A stretch of 64,000 nucleotides of DNA from Euglena gracilis (GCA_039621445.1 CP154955.1:45965540-46029539), one strand, 5' to 3'; numbered from the stretch's first letter, positions 34,240-46,525 are shown. Notes: generated from the letters alone by a model not told the origin. Translations and numbers: made by a program.

Positions 34240-35260
34240 TCGTCAATGGTTTTATTATGTATTTGTTTCCCCTCCAATATTTTCCTGAGCAAATTATGTC
34301 CTGTGAAATGGAATGCTTTGAGTCTCATGGGGCTGCAGACTTTTTGACCAAATTTGTTGTGAGGGAATCTGTGAAAGCCAATAAAAAGGGCAGGGCCATG
34401 AGGTTGCACCTGATTTGGCGCAAAATGGCAGCCAACTGCCTTTTCGACATGAAATCCTTTTTCACTATTTTTACAAGCTCCTTTTTTATTGTTTTCACAT
34501 TTTGGGAGTAATTTTCAATTCCCCTCTTGTAAATGGAAGCCCAAAAGCTTTACAACCTGTGTGGGTTCCAAGGTTGAATTTTTGACGTTTTTTTTTGAAC
34601 CACGAATCGATTAGGTCTCTGACAAATCTGTGAAAAAGAGGATTCCATTTTTCCTCCAGCATTTTTCGAATGTCTTCATGACTGAAATAAAAATTTGTAT
34701 CACATTTAGGACAAAACAGCCTGCCTGGACTTCCAAGGATTGCCCTCGCCCTACAGCTGACGCAGTAGAAAGCGTTTTAGGGCTTAGCTCACTGGAATGT
34801 GAAAATATGTGTCTTTTAAGTCGATTTTGGCCGCCCAATGGCTTTTCTCCGAAACTGGGAAAGTGTTTTACATTTCATCCGATTTGAAGGCCTTGGCGGG
34901 AAAATTTCGGTTTATTTCCCTGCAGTCACTTATGAACCTCTACTTTGTTTTCCCGCCTTCTGGCTTTGATATCAGGAACCAGGAAATTAGACGGTAGGTT
35001 CCGAATACTGAACCCTATTTGTGGACCCAGTTTTTTCGTAGTCCAACAGGATTTTTTCTGCCCGTTTCAGGTCCAGGTTGGCTCTGGTTTTTGGATGTGT
35101 GATAACGTTGTGTGTTTGACCCAAGGTTATGAGTTGGCAGGTTGCTGGGGGGAGGATTTTTCAGCCACCATTTTAGACTTTTTGCAGTTTTTGTGGTTCA
35201 AGGAGATTTCCCACCACTTTTCCTCCATGGAATTTATACCCATGATCAACTGATTCACTG
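34240..35260 (-). pseudogene. DIRS-like reverse transcriptase/RNase H fragment, element A
   Basis: Minus-strand frames hold RT-like pieces shared with the copies at 38.5-39.5 and 57.9-58.7 kb: VQAGCFVLNVIQIFISVMKT (about 34700-34780), matching the GCFGLNVMPQIF block before the catalytic motif, and MQPHGPALFIGF (34375-34409), matching the connection to RNase H. The part that should carry the YxDD catalytic box is deleted or scrambled near 34.62 kb. Heavily broken; the element cannot encode its own enzyme. Confidence 0.6.
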
Positions 35261-35399
35261 GGGTATGGGTTGGGGCTGTGGGACGTTTCACGACCCTCAT
35301 TTCCCCTGGGGTTTGATCTCTTCCAGAATATAATCGATCGAGGGGGGTGCACACACTCACCCTCTCTGACACACACTCTCTGGTCCTCCATCTTGTCAT

Positions 35400-36480
35400 T
35401 CGGGTTGTCTACTGACGTACCATAGAGGGGCCCTTCAGGGTGCCCCCTTTGATTTCAGTTTCCATGGGAATGAAGAACTGATCTGGGGGGTTGACCCCCT
35501 TGTCCTGCTTTGCCCTCTCTGGGGCCTCTTCCTGGGGATGCTGGAATTGATTGATATAATAGGTTGGCACCTTAGCTTCTCGGGAGCCTTTTCTGGACCA
35601 CCCCTTTGGCCCCCATGGCACTGTGAATTCTGGCCTTCTTGGTACTGAAGATAATGGCCGCCATGGCCCTGAAGATAATGGCCTATATCGCCTTGCAATT
35701 TTTGGTCTCCGTGGCCGTGCAAAATAAAATGATTCGAATTCTTGCCTCCTTGGCCATGCTCTCCCATCTCTGGGGCTGATCTTGGCGTTCGTCCCCGGAT
35801 GCACTTGAAATCTGGGGGTGCTGCTGTGCACCCCTCTTCTCCTTGGGATGGGTGGTGAGGCTAGAAAGGTTTGGGGGGGTTTAGGCAGACCTTTTCTGCC
35901 CCCTCCTGAACGGAATTCCTTTTGGAATTTGCCACCATGGCCACCACCTTGGCCTTGATTCCATCTTCTACACTTCTGTTCAAATTGTGTTCAGGCGACT
36001 GGGCGTCATTGTGGAACATGTCTTTGGAAACCTGTGGCCTGCTTTTGTCCAATCCTGCTTGATTGGGCCACAATGTCCAGGCGGTTCTGCTAGGCTGGAG
36101 GTTCCTTCTTCTTTCTGGTCTTTCTGGCCACTGTGGTCCACAGACCGTGGCCGTCACTGGGAGGGGTTTTCTGCAGGGAAATTTATGAAGGTGGGATCTG
36201 GGGGGGGAGAGGGGCGGCCACGGTTCGCCAAATGTCGTCTGCACCCCCAGGTCCTCCGACTGAAGCGGCGAGAGCTGCTCCACGTGGTTCACGTCGACCG
36301 CAAAATTCCAGCTTCTTCCCCATTTCACTGTTCCTGAAGCTCGAATTTGAAACTGACAATGGACTTGTCAGTTCAAATTCGTCTGGTCCGTCTACATCTG
36401 AATATTCCTTTGGTATTGACGTTTCCTTTTGGTTCTCCTTCGTTTGAAACACAGATCCTTTGTTCTGCTTTGTCGAAAGG
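35400..36480 (-). pseudogene. DIRS-like gag region, element A
   Basis: The minus-strand ORF at 35861-36328 and neighbours encode the gag-like protein of the family: EQLSPLQSEDLGVQTTFGEP, then a PVTATVCGPQWPERPERR segment and, further on, Gly/His/Gln-rich repeats (GDQKLQGDIGHYLQGHGG). The same protein is encoded minus at 40.1-41.28 kb and plus at 37.4 and 42.3 kb. The segment 36241-36480 is nearly identical to 41041-41280, which points to recent duplication. Gag of this type is presumed to bind nucleic acid and form particles; no zinc knuckle is visible. Confidence 0.6.
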
Positions 36481-36484
36481 CAAT

Positions 36485-37300
36485 TTAATAATTAGCCAAC
36501 TCCAGCGAAAAAAGGGCACTAAGCAGGGACTACTAACCCAGCGCAGCGAACAATCACACAAAACCACCGGCGAGCAAGGCATGGCCTCACAGGAGCAAAG
36601 TGCAGAGCCCGAGGTTTCCCACCCGCCAACCAGGCATTATTCTTCTTTAAGGCGCCTCAAAAAACCTCTTAAAACCTTTTTTTCCCAAAAAAAGCCTTCA
36701 AAAAACATAAAAAAATCACCCCAGCGAGGTTTTCTTCCCTGTGATGAACTTAAAATACCATCGAAATTCTCCCTGAGAGTAATAACAAAACAAATAATGG
36801 CATTATCCGATTCCCACATTTGTGGAAGCGTGTTTCTTGTGCTTTTCATCAGCATCAGGGCCATACATTTTTGAAAAATGCAAACATACTTCTAACCCAG
36901 CACATCCTCTGACTCCCACGACGAAAGACGGGAAGGGAGGCACCAGGAGGGTGAAGCACAAGAGGATGGTGCAAAGGGAAAACGGGGGAATCAAAAATGC
37001 CTGAGAGCGCAAGAAATTCAATTTTTTTGAAACCACGTGACATTGCCGGCCCAGAACTCGAAACGATCCAATTTTTTCCATCATTGCTATTCCCTTAAAT
37101 TTTTCACCCAATTCAGGACATTTGCCCTGCTCTCTGTACCTCACGGTATGCCCTGATCCGCACTTTGCCATTGTGATGCTATGCCTTGCTCACGGGTGGT
37201 TTGTTGTGCTTTCTTTGGTCCGCTGGGTTAAGAGGTCCCACTTAGTGCATTTTTCGCCGAAGTTGGCTGATTCCTAATTTGCTCTTCGACACCCAGAAGA
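36485..37300. repeat. Inverted terminal repeats and spacer between elements A and B
   Basis: Left block 36490-36600 (GCCAACTCCAGCGAAAAAAG ... GGCGAGCAAGGCATGGCCTC) is mirrored at 37160-37290 (TTGTGATGCTATGCCTTGCT ... CGCCGAAGTTGGCTGA). The 36640-37130 spacer recurs at 41440-41940. Elements A (minus) and B (plus) therefore stand head to head here. Confidence 0.7.
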
Positions 37301-37433
37301 AAGCAACTTCAAATACCAAATAAATTGGAAGAAGAATAAGTCAATCAATGTAATTCTACTATCCGGAAATACACGTTCGTGCAGAATCAAGTATCAAAAA
37401 CTGTTGAATTTTTTGAAAGGATTTCAATGAGAC

Positions 37434-38430
37434 ATGCATTTTCAAAGAAGCAAAGCGCTGGAGACCTTCAACTGGCACCAGTCGAAGCAGCTGGACAACC
37501 TGACGACGGGACCGACCGTTGCGAACCGTGGCTGCCCCTTTCCCAAAAAAAAATTCCCCCAAAGGAAACTTCAAACCACCAGACACCCCAAAGTGATGGC
37601 CACGGACCCTGGTAGACCACGCAAGAAGAAGCAAGGGGCTAGAAGACCACGAAAGGGGCAGAAGCAACCGCCAGCAGGCCACTACGGCCATTGGAACCAG
37701 GGCCATGGCGGCCCACACTCCAGACCACAAAATGCATTCAACATTTCACAACTCATTGGTTTGAAGCGGGGCTATGACAGCCAAAACCGCACAGGCCATA
37801 AAAGCAACAAAGGCCATGACAGCACAACCGTCCATGAAGGCGTCCACAGCATCAAAAGTCGCAGGAACAAAGGCCAAGGTGGCCACCAGCACCAAGACCC
37901 CAGAGGACTTGGCAGGGGCAGGGGTCAAGGGTGGGGCCCCACCAACCCCTCAAAATTACAAATGGGCATGGCGACCAAAAAAAACAATCAGGCCGTTGGT
38001 GCCATTCAATTTATCACCAAGGCCATTGGGGCCAGAAATATCAACAATAACATCGACAATTACATCAAGGTCACAGGGGGGGGTCCTTCAAAGGCCCCCC
38101 AGAAGCTAATGGACAGCACTGCAACGGCTTTGCATTTAAATGGGCAGCCCCCTGCCCAGCCCCAGGAGGAAGATGGACCCCAAATGGCCAGGTGGCAACA
38201 GGAATGGGGAGAGTCCCCAACATTATTTGTTCAGTCAGCAAGGGAGGGTTCCACAGAGGCCCCCCTATGGTATAGCTACCAACACCATCAACATCAAGGA
38301 GGCCAGATAAGCAAAACATGGGCAGTAGGCCCTATGGTATGGAAACCAACAAGAAGACCCTCCAGAGAGTGTGTAAGGAGAGGGAGAGAATGCACGCACA
38401 TCCCCCCAGGAACACTTCATTTTTCCAACG
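37434..38430 (+). CDS. DIRS-like gag ORF, element B
   Basis: This is the longest intact gag-like frame of the family; the ORF runs to 38753 (439 codons), but its last 100 codons pass out of phase over the RT start. It begins MHFQRSKALETFNWHQSKQL, continues through a KVMATDPGRPRKKKQG basic region and Gly/Gln/His-rich sequence, and ends in Pro-rich text. The first 60 residues align with the minus-strand gag products of elements A and C (LETFNWHQSKQLDNLTTG against EQLSPLQSEDLGVQTTFG). Role: structural or nucleic-acid-binding protein of the retrotransposon. Whether it is expressed is unknown. Confidence 0.6.
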
Positions 38431-38457
38431 GCTCAAGCCCTAGGGGCTCTGGGGGCT

Positions 38458-39690
38458 GTGAAATGTACAGCACCCCACACCCAGCCCCCAGAAAATCATC
38501 TGGTTGGGGAAATACCCTCCACGGAGGGAAAATGGGGAGACACCACCCTGTACCAGAGACTTCAGAACAGTCTAAAATGGTGGACAAAAAATGCTCCCTA
38601 CCAAGTAACATGTCAGTTGATAAAAAATGGAATTCAACCACCCTGGGTAAATCCACCAAAATTGTCCACCCACCCAATAACCAGAGCCAACTTGGACCTG
38701 AACCAGGCAGAACAAATTCTGCTGGATTACAAAAAAAGAACTGCGTCAGTTAAACGAGTTGGGATTCAGAAACCCACCACTTGATCCCATTGTTTTTTAT
38801 TTAAAAAACAGAAGGGGGAACAACCAAACGGAGAATGATCAGCGATTGCAGAGAAATAAATCAGCAGTTTCAGGTGAAACCTTTTAAGCTGGATCATATC
38901 CAACACATTTTTCCAGTTTTGGAAAAAGGCCACTGGGCAGCAAAAATAGACCTAAAGGATGCCTATATTTCTATATTCCATTAAGTCCAGTCCTGGGGCC
39001 ATTTTTAAGGCATCAGGTAGGGGGGAAGACCTGGTAATTTCAAGCAGGCTGCTTTCAGCGGAATTTAATGCCCCAAATTTTCATGTCAGTTATGAAAACT
39101 CTCAAAAAGCGGTGGAGAAAAAGGGGCATCCAGGTGCTTATTTACCTGGACTACATTTTCCTGGTGGACCCAACCCAAAAATTTTTACAAACTGACCTAA
39201 ACACAGTCATCAAAGATTTGCTGAATTCAGGGTTCAAAATCTATGTAAGAAAGTCTACCCTGCATCCCACCCAAGTGGTAACCCATCTGGGTTTTTAACT
39301 AAGCTTCCAGGAAGGAAAGTTACAGGTGCCACCCCAGAATGTCAAAACCATAAAAAAAGGAACTGGGAAAATTTGTGAAAAAAGAATACGTGTCAAAAAG
39401 GCATTTGGCTGCCATTTTTGGTCAAATAAGATGCAACCTAATGGCCCTGCCCTTTTTAAGGGCTTTTACAGACAGTCTGGCAATTTTTTTTGGTGGCAAA
39501 GTCCACAGCCACCTGGGACTCAAAAAAACCCATTTCCCAGGAAATCAAAGCCGAATTCAGGGAAATAAGAATTATGCCGGACACCTGGGCGTACCAAATT
39601 GAAACCCGAGATTTGCAATCATACAGCAGCACCCATGCATGGGGGGGGGGCCGGACATCCACACAGGACAAATTCTGCAGGCTTTCACGG
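38458..39690 (+). pseudogene. DIRS-like RT/RNase H, element B (3' truncated)
   Basis: Plus-strand frames carry the family RT in order: YQRLQNSLKWWTKNAPYQVT, LDLNQAEQILLDY, KLDHIQHIFPVLEKGHW (frame broken), PQIFMSVMKTLKKRWRKRG, the catalytic strand, then KIYVRKSTLHPTQVVTHLGF, which is diagnostic of DIRS-type RTs. The catalytic box at 39143-39154 reads Y-L-D-Y instead of YLDD, so the second metal-binding aspartate is lost. RNase H begins at about 39.42 kb (MQPNGPALFKGF) and is cut at 39.69 kb by the junction with element C in reverse orientation. Stops and frameshifts make it inactive. Confidence 0.7.
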
Positions 39691-39696
39691 GAAAAT

Positions 39697-41290
39697 TTTT
39701 GTGTATTTCCCTGCAGTTGCTTGTGAACCTCTCCTTTGTTTGCCCCCACCTGGCTCTGACATCAGGAACCAGGAAATTAGATATTAGGTTCCTGATTCTT
39801 GAACCCTACTTGTTGACCAAATCTTTTCGTCGTCCAACAGGATTATTTTCTGCCTGTTTCAGGTCCAGGTTGGCTCTGGTTTTTGGCTGTGTGGATATTT
39901 TTGGGTGTTTGACCCTAGCGTGGTTAATGCCATATTTTGTCTTAGTTGGCAGGTTACTGGTGGGGGGGGGGGGCATTTTTCAGTAATCATTTTAGATTTT
40001 TTGCAGTTTCTGGTTCAAGGGGATTTCGCACCACTTTTCCTCCATGGAATTTATACCCATGATCAACTGATTTTCTGGGATATGGGTTGGGGCTGTGGGA
40101 CGTTTCACAACCCTCATTTCCCCTGAGGTTTGATCTCTTCCAGAATATAATCGATGGAGTCACCCTCTCTGACACACACTCTCTGGTCCTCCATCTTGTT
40201 ATTCGGGTTGTCTACTGACGTACCATAGAGGGGCCCTTCAGGGTGCCCCCTTTGATTTCCCCTTCCATGGCAGTAGAGTACTGATCTGGAGGGTTGACCC
40301 CCTTGTCCTGCTTTGCCCTCTCTGGGGCCTCTTCGTGCGGATGCTGTAATTGATTGATATAATAAGGTTGGCACCTTAGCTTCTCTGTGGCCTTTTCTGG
40401 ACCACCCCTTTGGCCCCCATGGCCCTGTTAATTCTGGCCTTCTTGGTACTGAAGATTATGGCCGCCATGGCCCTGAAAATAATGGCCTTTATTGCCTTGC
40501 ACATTTTGGTCTCCGTGGCCGTGCAAAAGAAATTGATTCGAATTCTTGCCTCCCTGGCCATGCTCTCCCCTCCCTGGGGCTGAGCTTGACGTTGGTCTCC
40601 GGCTGCACTTGAAATCTGGGGGTGCTGCTGTGCACCCCCCCCTTCTTCTCCTTGGGAGGGGTAGTGAGGCTGGAAAGTTCTGGGCGGAATTTTGCAGACC
40701 TTTTCGGCCCTTCCTGAACGGAACTGCTTTTGGAATTTGCCACCATGGCCACCACCTTGGCTTTTATTCCATCTTCTCCATTTCTGTTCAAACGTTTTTC
40801 TTGCGACTGGGCGCCATTGTGGAACATGTCTTTGGAATCCTGTGGTCTGTTATTGACCCATGTTGTTTGTCCCCAATGTCCAGGCGGTTCTGCTAGGCTG
40901 GAGGTTTCTTCTTCTTTCTGGTCTTTCTGGCCACTGTGGTCCACAGACCGTGGCCGTCACTGGGAGGGGTTTTCTGCAGGGAAATTTATGAAGGTGGGAT
41001 TGGGGGGAAGGGTGCGGCCATGGTTCGCCAAAAGTCGTCTGCACCCCCAGGTCCTCCGGCTGAAGCGGCGAGAGCTGCTCCACGTGGTTCACGTCGACCG
41101 CAAAATTCCAGCTTCTTCCCCATTTCACTGTTCCTGAAGCTCGAATTTGAAACTGACAATGGACTTGTCAGTTCAAATTCGTCTGGTCCGTCTACATCTG
41201 AATATTCCTTTGGTATTGACGTTTCCTTTTGGTTCTCCTTCGTTTGAAACACAAATCCTTTGTTCTGCTTTGTCGAAAGGAAATTTAATA
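39697..41290 (-). pseudogene. DIRS-like gag and RT start, element C
   Basis: On the minus strand this copy repeats 34900-36490 at an offset of about 4.8 kb. The gag part (40850-41128: EQLSPLQPEDLGVQTTFGEP and PVTATVCGPQWPERPERR; 40489-40944) is followed by the 5' part of RT up to 39.70 kb. It then fuses directly to the RNase H region of element B, which runs the opposite way, so RT is truncated. Near identity with element A over parts of gag suggests both derive from one duplicated block. Confidence 0.6.
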
Positions 41291-41294
41291 ATTA

Positions 41295-42195
41295 GCCAAC
41301 TCCAGCGAAAAAAAGGGCACTAAGCAGGGACTCCTAACCCGGCGCAGGGAACAATCACACAAAACCACCGGCGAGCAAGGCATGGCCTCACAGGGGTAAA
41401 GTGCGGAACCCGAGGTTTCCCACCCACCAACCAGGCATTACTCTTCTTTAAGGAGCCTCAAAAAAAACATCTAAAAACCTCTATTTACCCCCAAAAAAGC
41501 CTTCAAAAAATCATAACAAATCAACCCGGCGAGGTTTTTCTTCCCTGTGATGAACTTAAAATACCATCGAAACTCTCCCTGAGAGTAATTACAAAACAAA
41601 TAATGGCGTTGTCCGAATCCGCTGCTCCAAAGCCACATTTGTGGAAGCGTGTTTCCTGGGCTTTTCATCAGCATCAGGGCCATACATTTATGAAAAATGC
41701 AAACATACTTCTAACCCAGCACATCCTCGGACTTCCACGACGAAAGACGGGAAGGAAGGGACCAGGAGGGCGAAGCACAAGAGGATGGTGCAAAGGGAAA
41801 ACGGGGGAATCAAAAATGCCTGAAAGTGCAAGAAATGCAATTTTTTTGAAACCTCGGGACATTGCCGGCCCAGAACTCGAAACCATCCACTTTCTTCTAT
41901 TGCTATTACCTCTAATTCCTGGACCTTTCACGAAGTTTGTCCTGCTAAATGTCCCTCACGGTCTTCCCTGATCCACATGCTTCCCACTGGGCATCTTCCT
42001 TTGGCGTTCCGAAATCACACAGGAGTCTTGAGACACCTCCGCCCCCGCTCTTTTCCATTGTGAGGCCATGCCTTGCTCGCCAGCGGTTTGTTGTGATTGC
42101 TCTGGTGCGCTGGGTTAGGAGGTTCTGCTTAGTGCCTTTTTTCGCCGGAGTTCTGATTCTTAAATTGCCCTTCGACACCCAGGAGACAGGAAAAG
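41295..42195. repeat. Inverted terminal repeats and spacer between elements C and D
   Basis: The same structure as 36485-37300: left block 41300-41400, spacer 41440-41940, mirrored right block 42050-42190 (TTGTGAGGCCATGCCTTGCT ... GCCGGAG). Element C reads leftward and element D rightward from it. Confidence 0.7.
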
Positions 42196-42204
42196 AGTCA
42201 ACGA

Positions 42205-43415
42205 ATGAAGAAGAACCAAGAAAAGAAGTCAATATCAATTCAATATCCAGAAGGACACGAACCAGACGAATATCAACTCAAAAGTCAACTATCAAATTTC
42301 AAAATTGGACTTCAATGGGCAATGCAGCAGAAAATTAAGTGTAATTACATGACCGCGGACGTCCTGGAGCAGTGGCCGCAGAAGCTGCAAAACTTGGAGA
42401 CGCGGTCGACACGTGGCAACCCGTGGCCGTTATTCCCACCCAGACCCCCACCCAAGAAATGTCCCAACCCAAAAACCACCCCAGTGACGGTCACGGTCCT
42501 TGGACCACTGTGGCCAGAAGGTCCTGAAAACAGAAGTCAGCCCCAGCCCTTGGTGGGCAAAGAATGGGGCATGGAAGCCCAAAATGCTGCAGAACTAGAC
42601 ATCCAAAGCCCACATATCAGGGGCATTTCCCCCACTGGGCCCCCAATGCGCCCAATCGCCTGTGCACAAATTGTCGAAAGGCTGGGGAGATGGAAGCAAG
42701 GCCAAGGAGGTCAAAAATAAAAGGCCAATGGGGGCCAGTTTTACAAGCAAATCCCCTCAGGAAGGGGCAGAAAAGGTCTGTCAACCCCCCCAATTCATAT
42801 TACACAACAATCCCTCTCAAGGGGAAAAGGGGGGGCCACAGCAGCCCCCCCCCCAGATTTCCAGTGGGTTGGAGGCCAGAAGAACTCAAGGCCTGGAAGG
42901 CCAACAACTGGATTTTGGAAAAAGATTTATACATGGAGGCCTTGGAGGCCACCAGGGTGGACCCACTGTGGACACCAAGAATCTAAGGGACATCATCCAC
43001 AACCAGCAGGGTGGACACACAGTGGCCACCAAGAAGCTAAGAAAGCTGCTGGAGAAATCCCCCGTGGGACCCACAGAGGCCCTCAGCCACAAAAGGGAGG
43101 AAAAGGGACACACAGTGCCCTTTTAATGACCCCCCCACAGGAGGAAAAGGGACCCACAGGGGCCCTTTTGGAGGGAGGGGCAGGAACCCCTCCAAAATTT
43201 ATTTATCAAGTCCCGATTGTTCAATCAAGGGGGGGACCCACAGAGGCCCCCCTATGGTGCGTCAACCAACCACATCAACATGGAGAGGACCACTTACGCC
43301 AAACAGGGGCATTAATGCCTATGGTATGTCTTCCAACAACAAGACCCTGCAAAGAGGTGAGCAGAGAGGCACATCCCCCCAAATAAATTCTTTTTTGCAA
43401 GGGCACAAGCCCTAA
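42205..43415 (+). pseudogene. DIRS-like gag, element D (5' part)
   Basis: The ORF at 42205-42720 encodes the family gag: LEQWPQKLQNLETRSTRGNP, then PVTVTVLGPLWPEGPENR and Gln/Gly-rich sequence. It continues in other frames to 43386 with repeated GPTEAPLW-like phrases coded by GGACCCACAGAGGCCC units. At 43424 the reading is interrupted by the inserted LTR element; the RT of this copy resumes at 57.6 kb. Frame changes at about 42.72 and 43.1 kb mean it is not intact. Confidence 0.6.
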
Positions 43416-43419
43416 CGTA

Positions 43420-43423
43420 CCTA
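43420..43423. repeat. Target-site duplication, left (CCTA)
   Basis: CCTA directly before TGTAGACC; the same CCTA follows the right LTR. The match extends to TACCTA if the LTR end is set two bases earlier. Confidence 0.65.
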
Positions 43424-44201
43424 TGTAGACCGTTGGGGTGGTCAACAGCCTAAAATGGGGGAGAGCGCCCAAGGGACAACTTTTCAAAGTCGCGCAAAAA
43501 AAGCTAAGTATGTGCTTAAACGCGCCAAAAGGAAAGACTTCTAATTCAATCTCAAATGTAAGCAAACCACCCAAAAAGGATTTTATCTCCATTTCACAGA
43601 CATTTGTGGGTTTTTTACTTGGCGATCATCTCAAGTTGAGTTTTGAGAAGTTGATTGGTAATTTGAGAAGTTTTTGAAGGACCCTGTTTTTATTGTTGGA
43701 TATTCCCTGAGCTCAACATTTGAGAATTTGAAGGAGTTTTCTTTGGACTATCAATTGTGAGGTCGGGGGACCTCCGACTGCCGGAAGCCCATCCCCTCGG
43801 GCTCGACATTTGCTGCCTTGTTTCACGGTGTGTTGGGTGTGTGGCTGGACACTTCCGAGACAACGATCGGTGTGTGTGGTGATTTCATTGATTTGTTTCG
43901 GTAATTTGGGTTGGCAAATCAAAGTTCATACAATCCCGAAGGAAAGTTCCAAAAAAAATTCAATGGCATTTAGGGGAATTTTTGAAATATTGTTACCGAT
44001 CCTACGAGTGGAGTCCCAGCCGGGAGGAAACCCGGGGGAAAACAACGAAAATGACTTCAGCCCACCATTTTGGGGGAAAAAACCAGTTCCGGCAGGGGTA
44101 CCCGCACCCCCCCCCCCACGGGCTGGTGCCTGGGGGGACGGACCCCGGCGACGAACGGCTGGTCCTGGCCCCACCACGGGAGGGGGGTGCGGCACTGAAC
44201 A
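43424..44201 (+). repeat. Left LTR
   Basis: About 778 bp, matching 56769-57571 along its length, for example CAAAGTCGCGCAAAAAA, GGCAAATCAAAGTTCATACA and CCCACCATTTT, with C-run length differences. Starts TG, ends CA. Confidence 0.8.
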
Positions 44202-44219
44202 TGGTTAGCAGACAGCACC
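44202..44219 (+). promoter_or_regulatory. Candidate primer-binding site
   Basis: TGGTTAGCAGACAGCACC starts directly after the LTR; LTR elements usually begin their PBS with TGG, complementary to a tRNA CCA end. The tRNA was not identified. Confidence 0.45.
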
Positions 44220-45320
44220 CTGTCAGTGAAGAGTTTTCAAAATCCCTAAACACGACAATCACAGGAGTTTTTGCCAGCCCTGTCGGCAAAAATGTTTTGA
44301 GCCCAGAAAACACGGAAAGTTTTGATGGAACAGCCAGCAGAAATATTGCTAAAAATTTTGACATGGTCACAGTTTTTTTGGAGTCAGACACGAATGTTGC
44401 TGAATCTGTGAATGTGGAATCACAAAAATTTTCAGGTCAGCCAGCAGATTTTTCAGAAAGCAGCCCCCGCATTCAGAGTGTCAGACCTGCAGAATCTGTA
44501 GAATCTGAGGGATTATTTCAACCAACTGGTTGGTTGAGCGATCGGAATCATTCAGGTTTTTCTGCAGTCCTCTCTCAGCCAATCTTCAATCTCAAAGCAA
44601 TCCCAATTAACTTCAATTACCAGCTTCCAGTCATTTAACACACAATCACAGGTTGTCCAGATGATAATTCAGATTTCTCGTCCGAAGAATCAGGGGTTAT
44701 CCCTGTAAACTCAGTCCCCGTAAGGATGATAACTGCACAGGGGGACAATTCACAGCCGGAAGGAGAAAAAAATGGTTCAGTGGGTAGAATCCCCCCCCGT
44801 CGTGTCAAAGTGACTGTGAAACGGAGGTGGAGGGTGTACAAAACCCAGACCGGTTGAGAGAAATGGAAGATTTTGGATTCCAGCAGGCTGGGTACCACCC
44901 AGAAATAAAAAATCTTCAGCAAAATCTGCCAGATGTTTCTGCGAATTTCGATTTTCTGATGCAAATCCCCCCAAATGCACGGTCAGTTTGGAAACGAGTG
45001 TCCAGGTTTGGGATACACATCCCCCAGATCAAGGGACGTGATCCTGTACTTTTGTTGAAGGACAGATTTTCAGTGAACTGTAGATTAATAGCCATCGAGG
45101 GGATTTTCATTTTGAAACTGCCAGACACTGAGAATTTAATGTCAGCAGATTTAACAGCCGAATCTTCTAATCTGGCAATGGGGGGTCCAGGCGGGCTGTT
45201 AAATCAAGCGGGGAAACCTAACATGGAAATGAGGGGGGATGAGGAAATGGAACCAGAATTGCATGTATTCAGCCCCCTGTTTTTGAATCACAGCCGCCTG
45301 AGTCAAACTGTCAGATAGTG
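44202..45320 (+). pseudogene. Gag-like N-terminal region of the chromovirus
   Basis: Open frames at 44202-44638 and 44827-45318 encode Ser/Glu-rich sequence (SRNIAKNFDMVTVFLESD, SGQPADFSESSPRIQSVRPA, FGFQQAGYHPEIKNLQQN) with no recognised fold. The position after the LTR and PBS makes this the start of gag or of a leader protein. Stops near 44.64 and 45.32 kb and frame changes break it. Confidence 0.45.
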
Positions 45321-46525
45321 GGGGGTGATGATTTTGACTCATGGGACCAATGGGCATATGGGGTGGATTATTATTTACAGGAAATGGGCCGAAGCATAAT
45401 TCACTGGCAGAGCATAATTCCGCCCCCGGGTGTTATTTTGAGATTGGCTGGAAAATTTTGAGAAGAATTTGTCTGAAAAAAAATGACAGAGCACAGGCAG
45501 AACTTTTGGAATTAAACCATTGAAGTTTGGAGAGACGAACGGCTGAAATGTGCAGCCAGTTTCAGCACAAAAAGCAAAAAGTCAGGAGCAAATTCAGCAA
45601 CCAGTGAGCCAATTTTTTTCCCGGTGCCAAGAGGGGGGGGGAAGTGCGGTTTAAAACATTGCAAACTGCCACAAACAACTTTTGGGGATCGAACTTCAAA
45701 GGCAAATCGAAGGAAACTTTCATTCTTTTGAGAAAAAGTTACGATATTTTCTGGGTAGTGAACTGGCACAACTTGAGATCACGGGAAACGATGTCAAAAA
45801 CAAATTGTTTGCACCAGGTGGGTTGGTCTAGCAAGTTGGAATTTGTTTTCATTCCCTTGACCAAAGTAAGTCAGATTTTCAGAACAAAATTTTGGCAATT
45901 CGACAAGCAAATCGTGAGCTATGCTCTGGGGTGGACACAAAATTTGCTGAAATAGCTGCTGGGTTGAAAATTGTGGGGGAGGAATCAAAGTCAAGTTTTG
46001 GGACCTTAACGCAGGAAATTCAGCAGCGATTCGAAGCACTAAAAAACGAGAGCAAAGATCTGTGGGGCAGCAATAGAGAAATTTCTGGGCAGCCAGGAGG
46101 AGCCTTTGGATGAGATGGTTGAAATGCTGGGAAAACCAGAAGTAACAAGTCAACTGTGATTTTGGAGGGAAATGGCAGCCAAGGTCAGAAAAATGATGGA
46201 AATTATGATGGATGAAAAGCTGAGGCAAACCCAAAAGGAAGAACATTTTGAAAAGTGGCAAGCTGTCATTGACAATCGAGTGAAGCAGCAATTTGTCACA
46301 GTTTTGACGAACATGCAGACATATTTTCAGTGTGAAAAGAGTCAAAGGGAGGGTTTGAAAAAACTGTGTCAAACTTTGCAGACTTGTATGTATTTCATGG
46401 AGGGGAGGGTTCAGGAAATTTCAGCAGAAAAAGCACAGCAAGTTGACCAAAAGGCATCTGAAGTGGCCCAGACCAAGACAGTAATTCAGACGAATTCAGG
46501 GATTTTTGGCATTAAGGGGGTGTAA
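45321..46525 (+). pseudogene. Coiled-coil gag region
   Basis: After poorly conserved sequence, frames at 45892-46113 and 46172-46525 encode long charged helices (FGTLTQEIQQRFEALKNESK; KVRKMMEIMMDEKLRQTQKE; EISAEKAQQVDQKASEVAQT) typical of coiled coils. It is probably the oligomerising part of an unusually long gag (about 4 kb). Two stops separate the pieces. Confidence 0.45.

Noticed and set aside
38430-38753. Last 100 codons of the 439-codon gag ORF of element B as coding
   Set aside because: The true RT frame overlaps here in another phase and matches the other copies.
45794-46372. 192-codon minus-strand ORF
   Set aside because: Antisense of the coiled-coil gag region; Phe/Leu/Gln-rich shadow.
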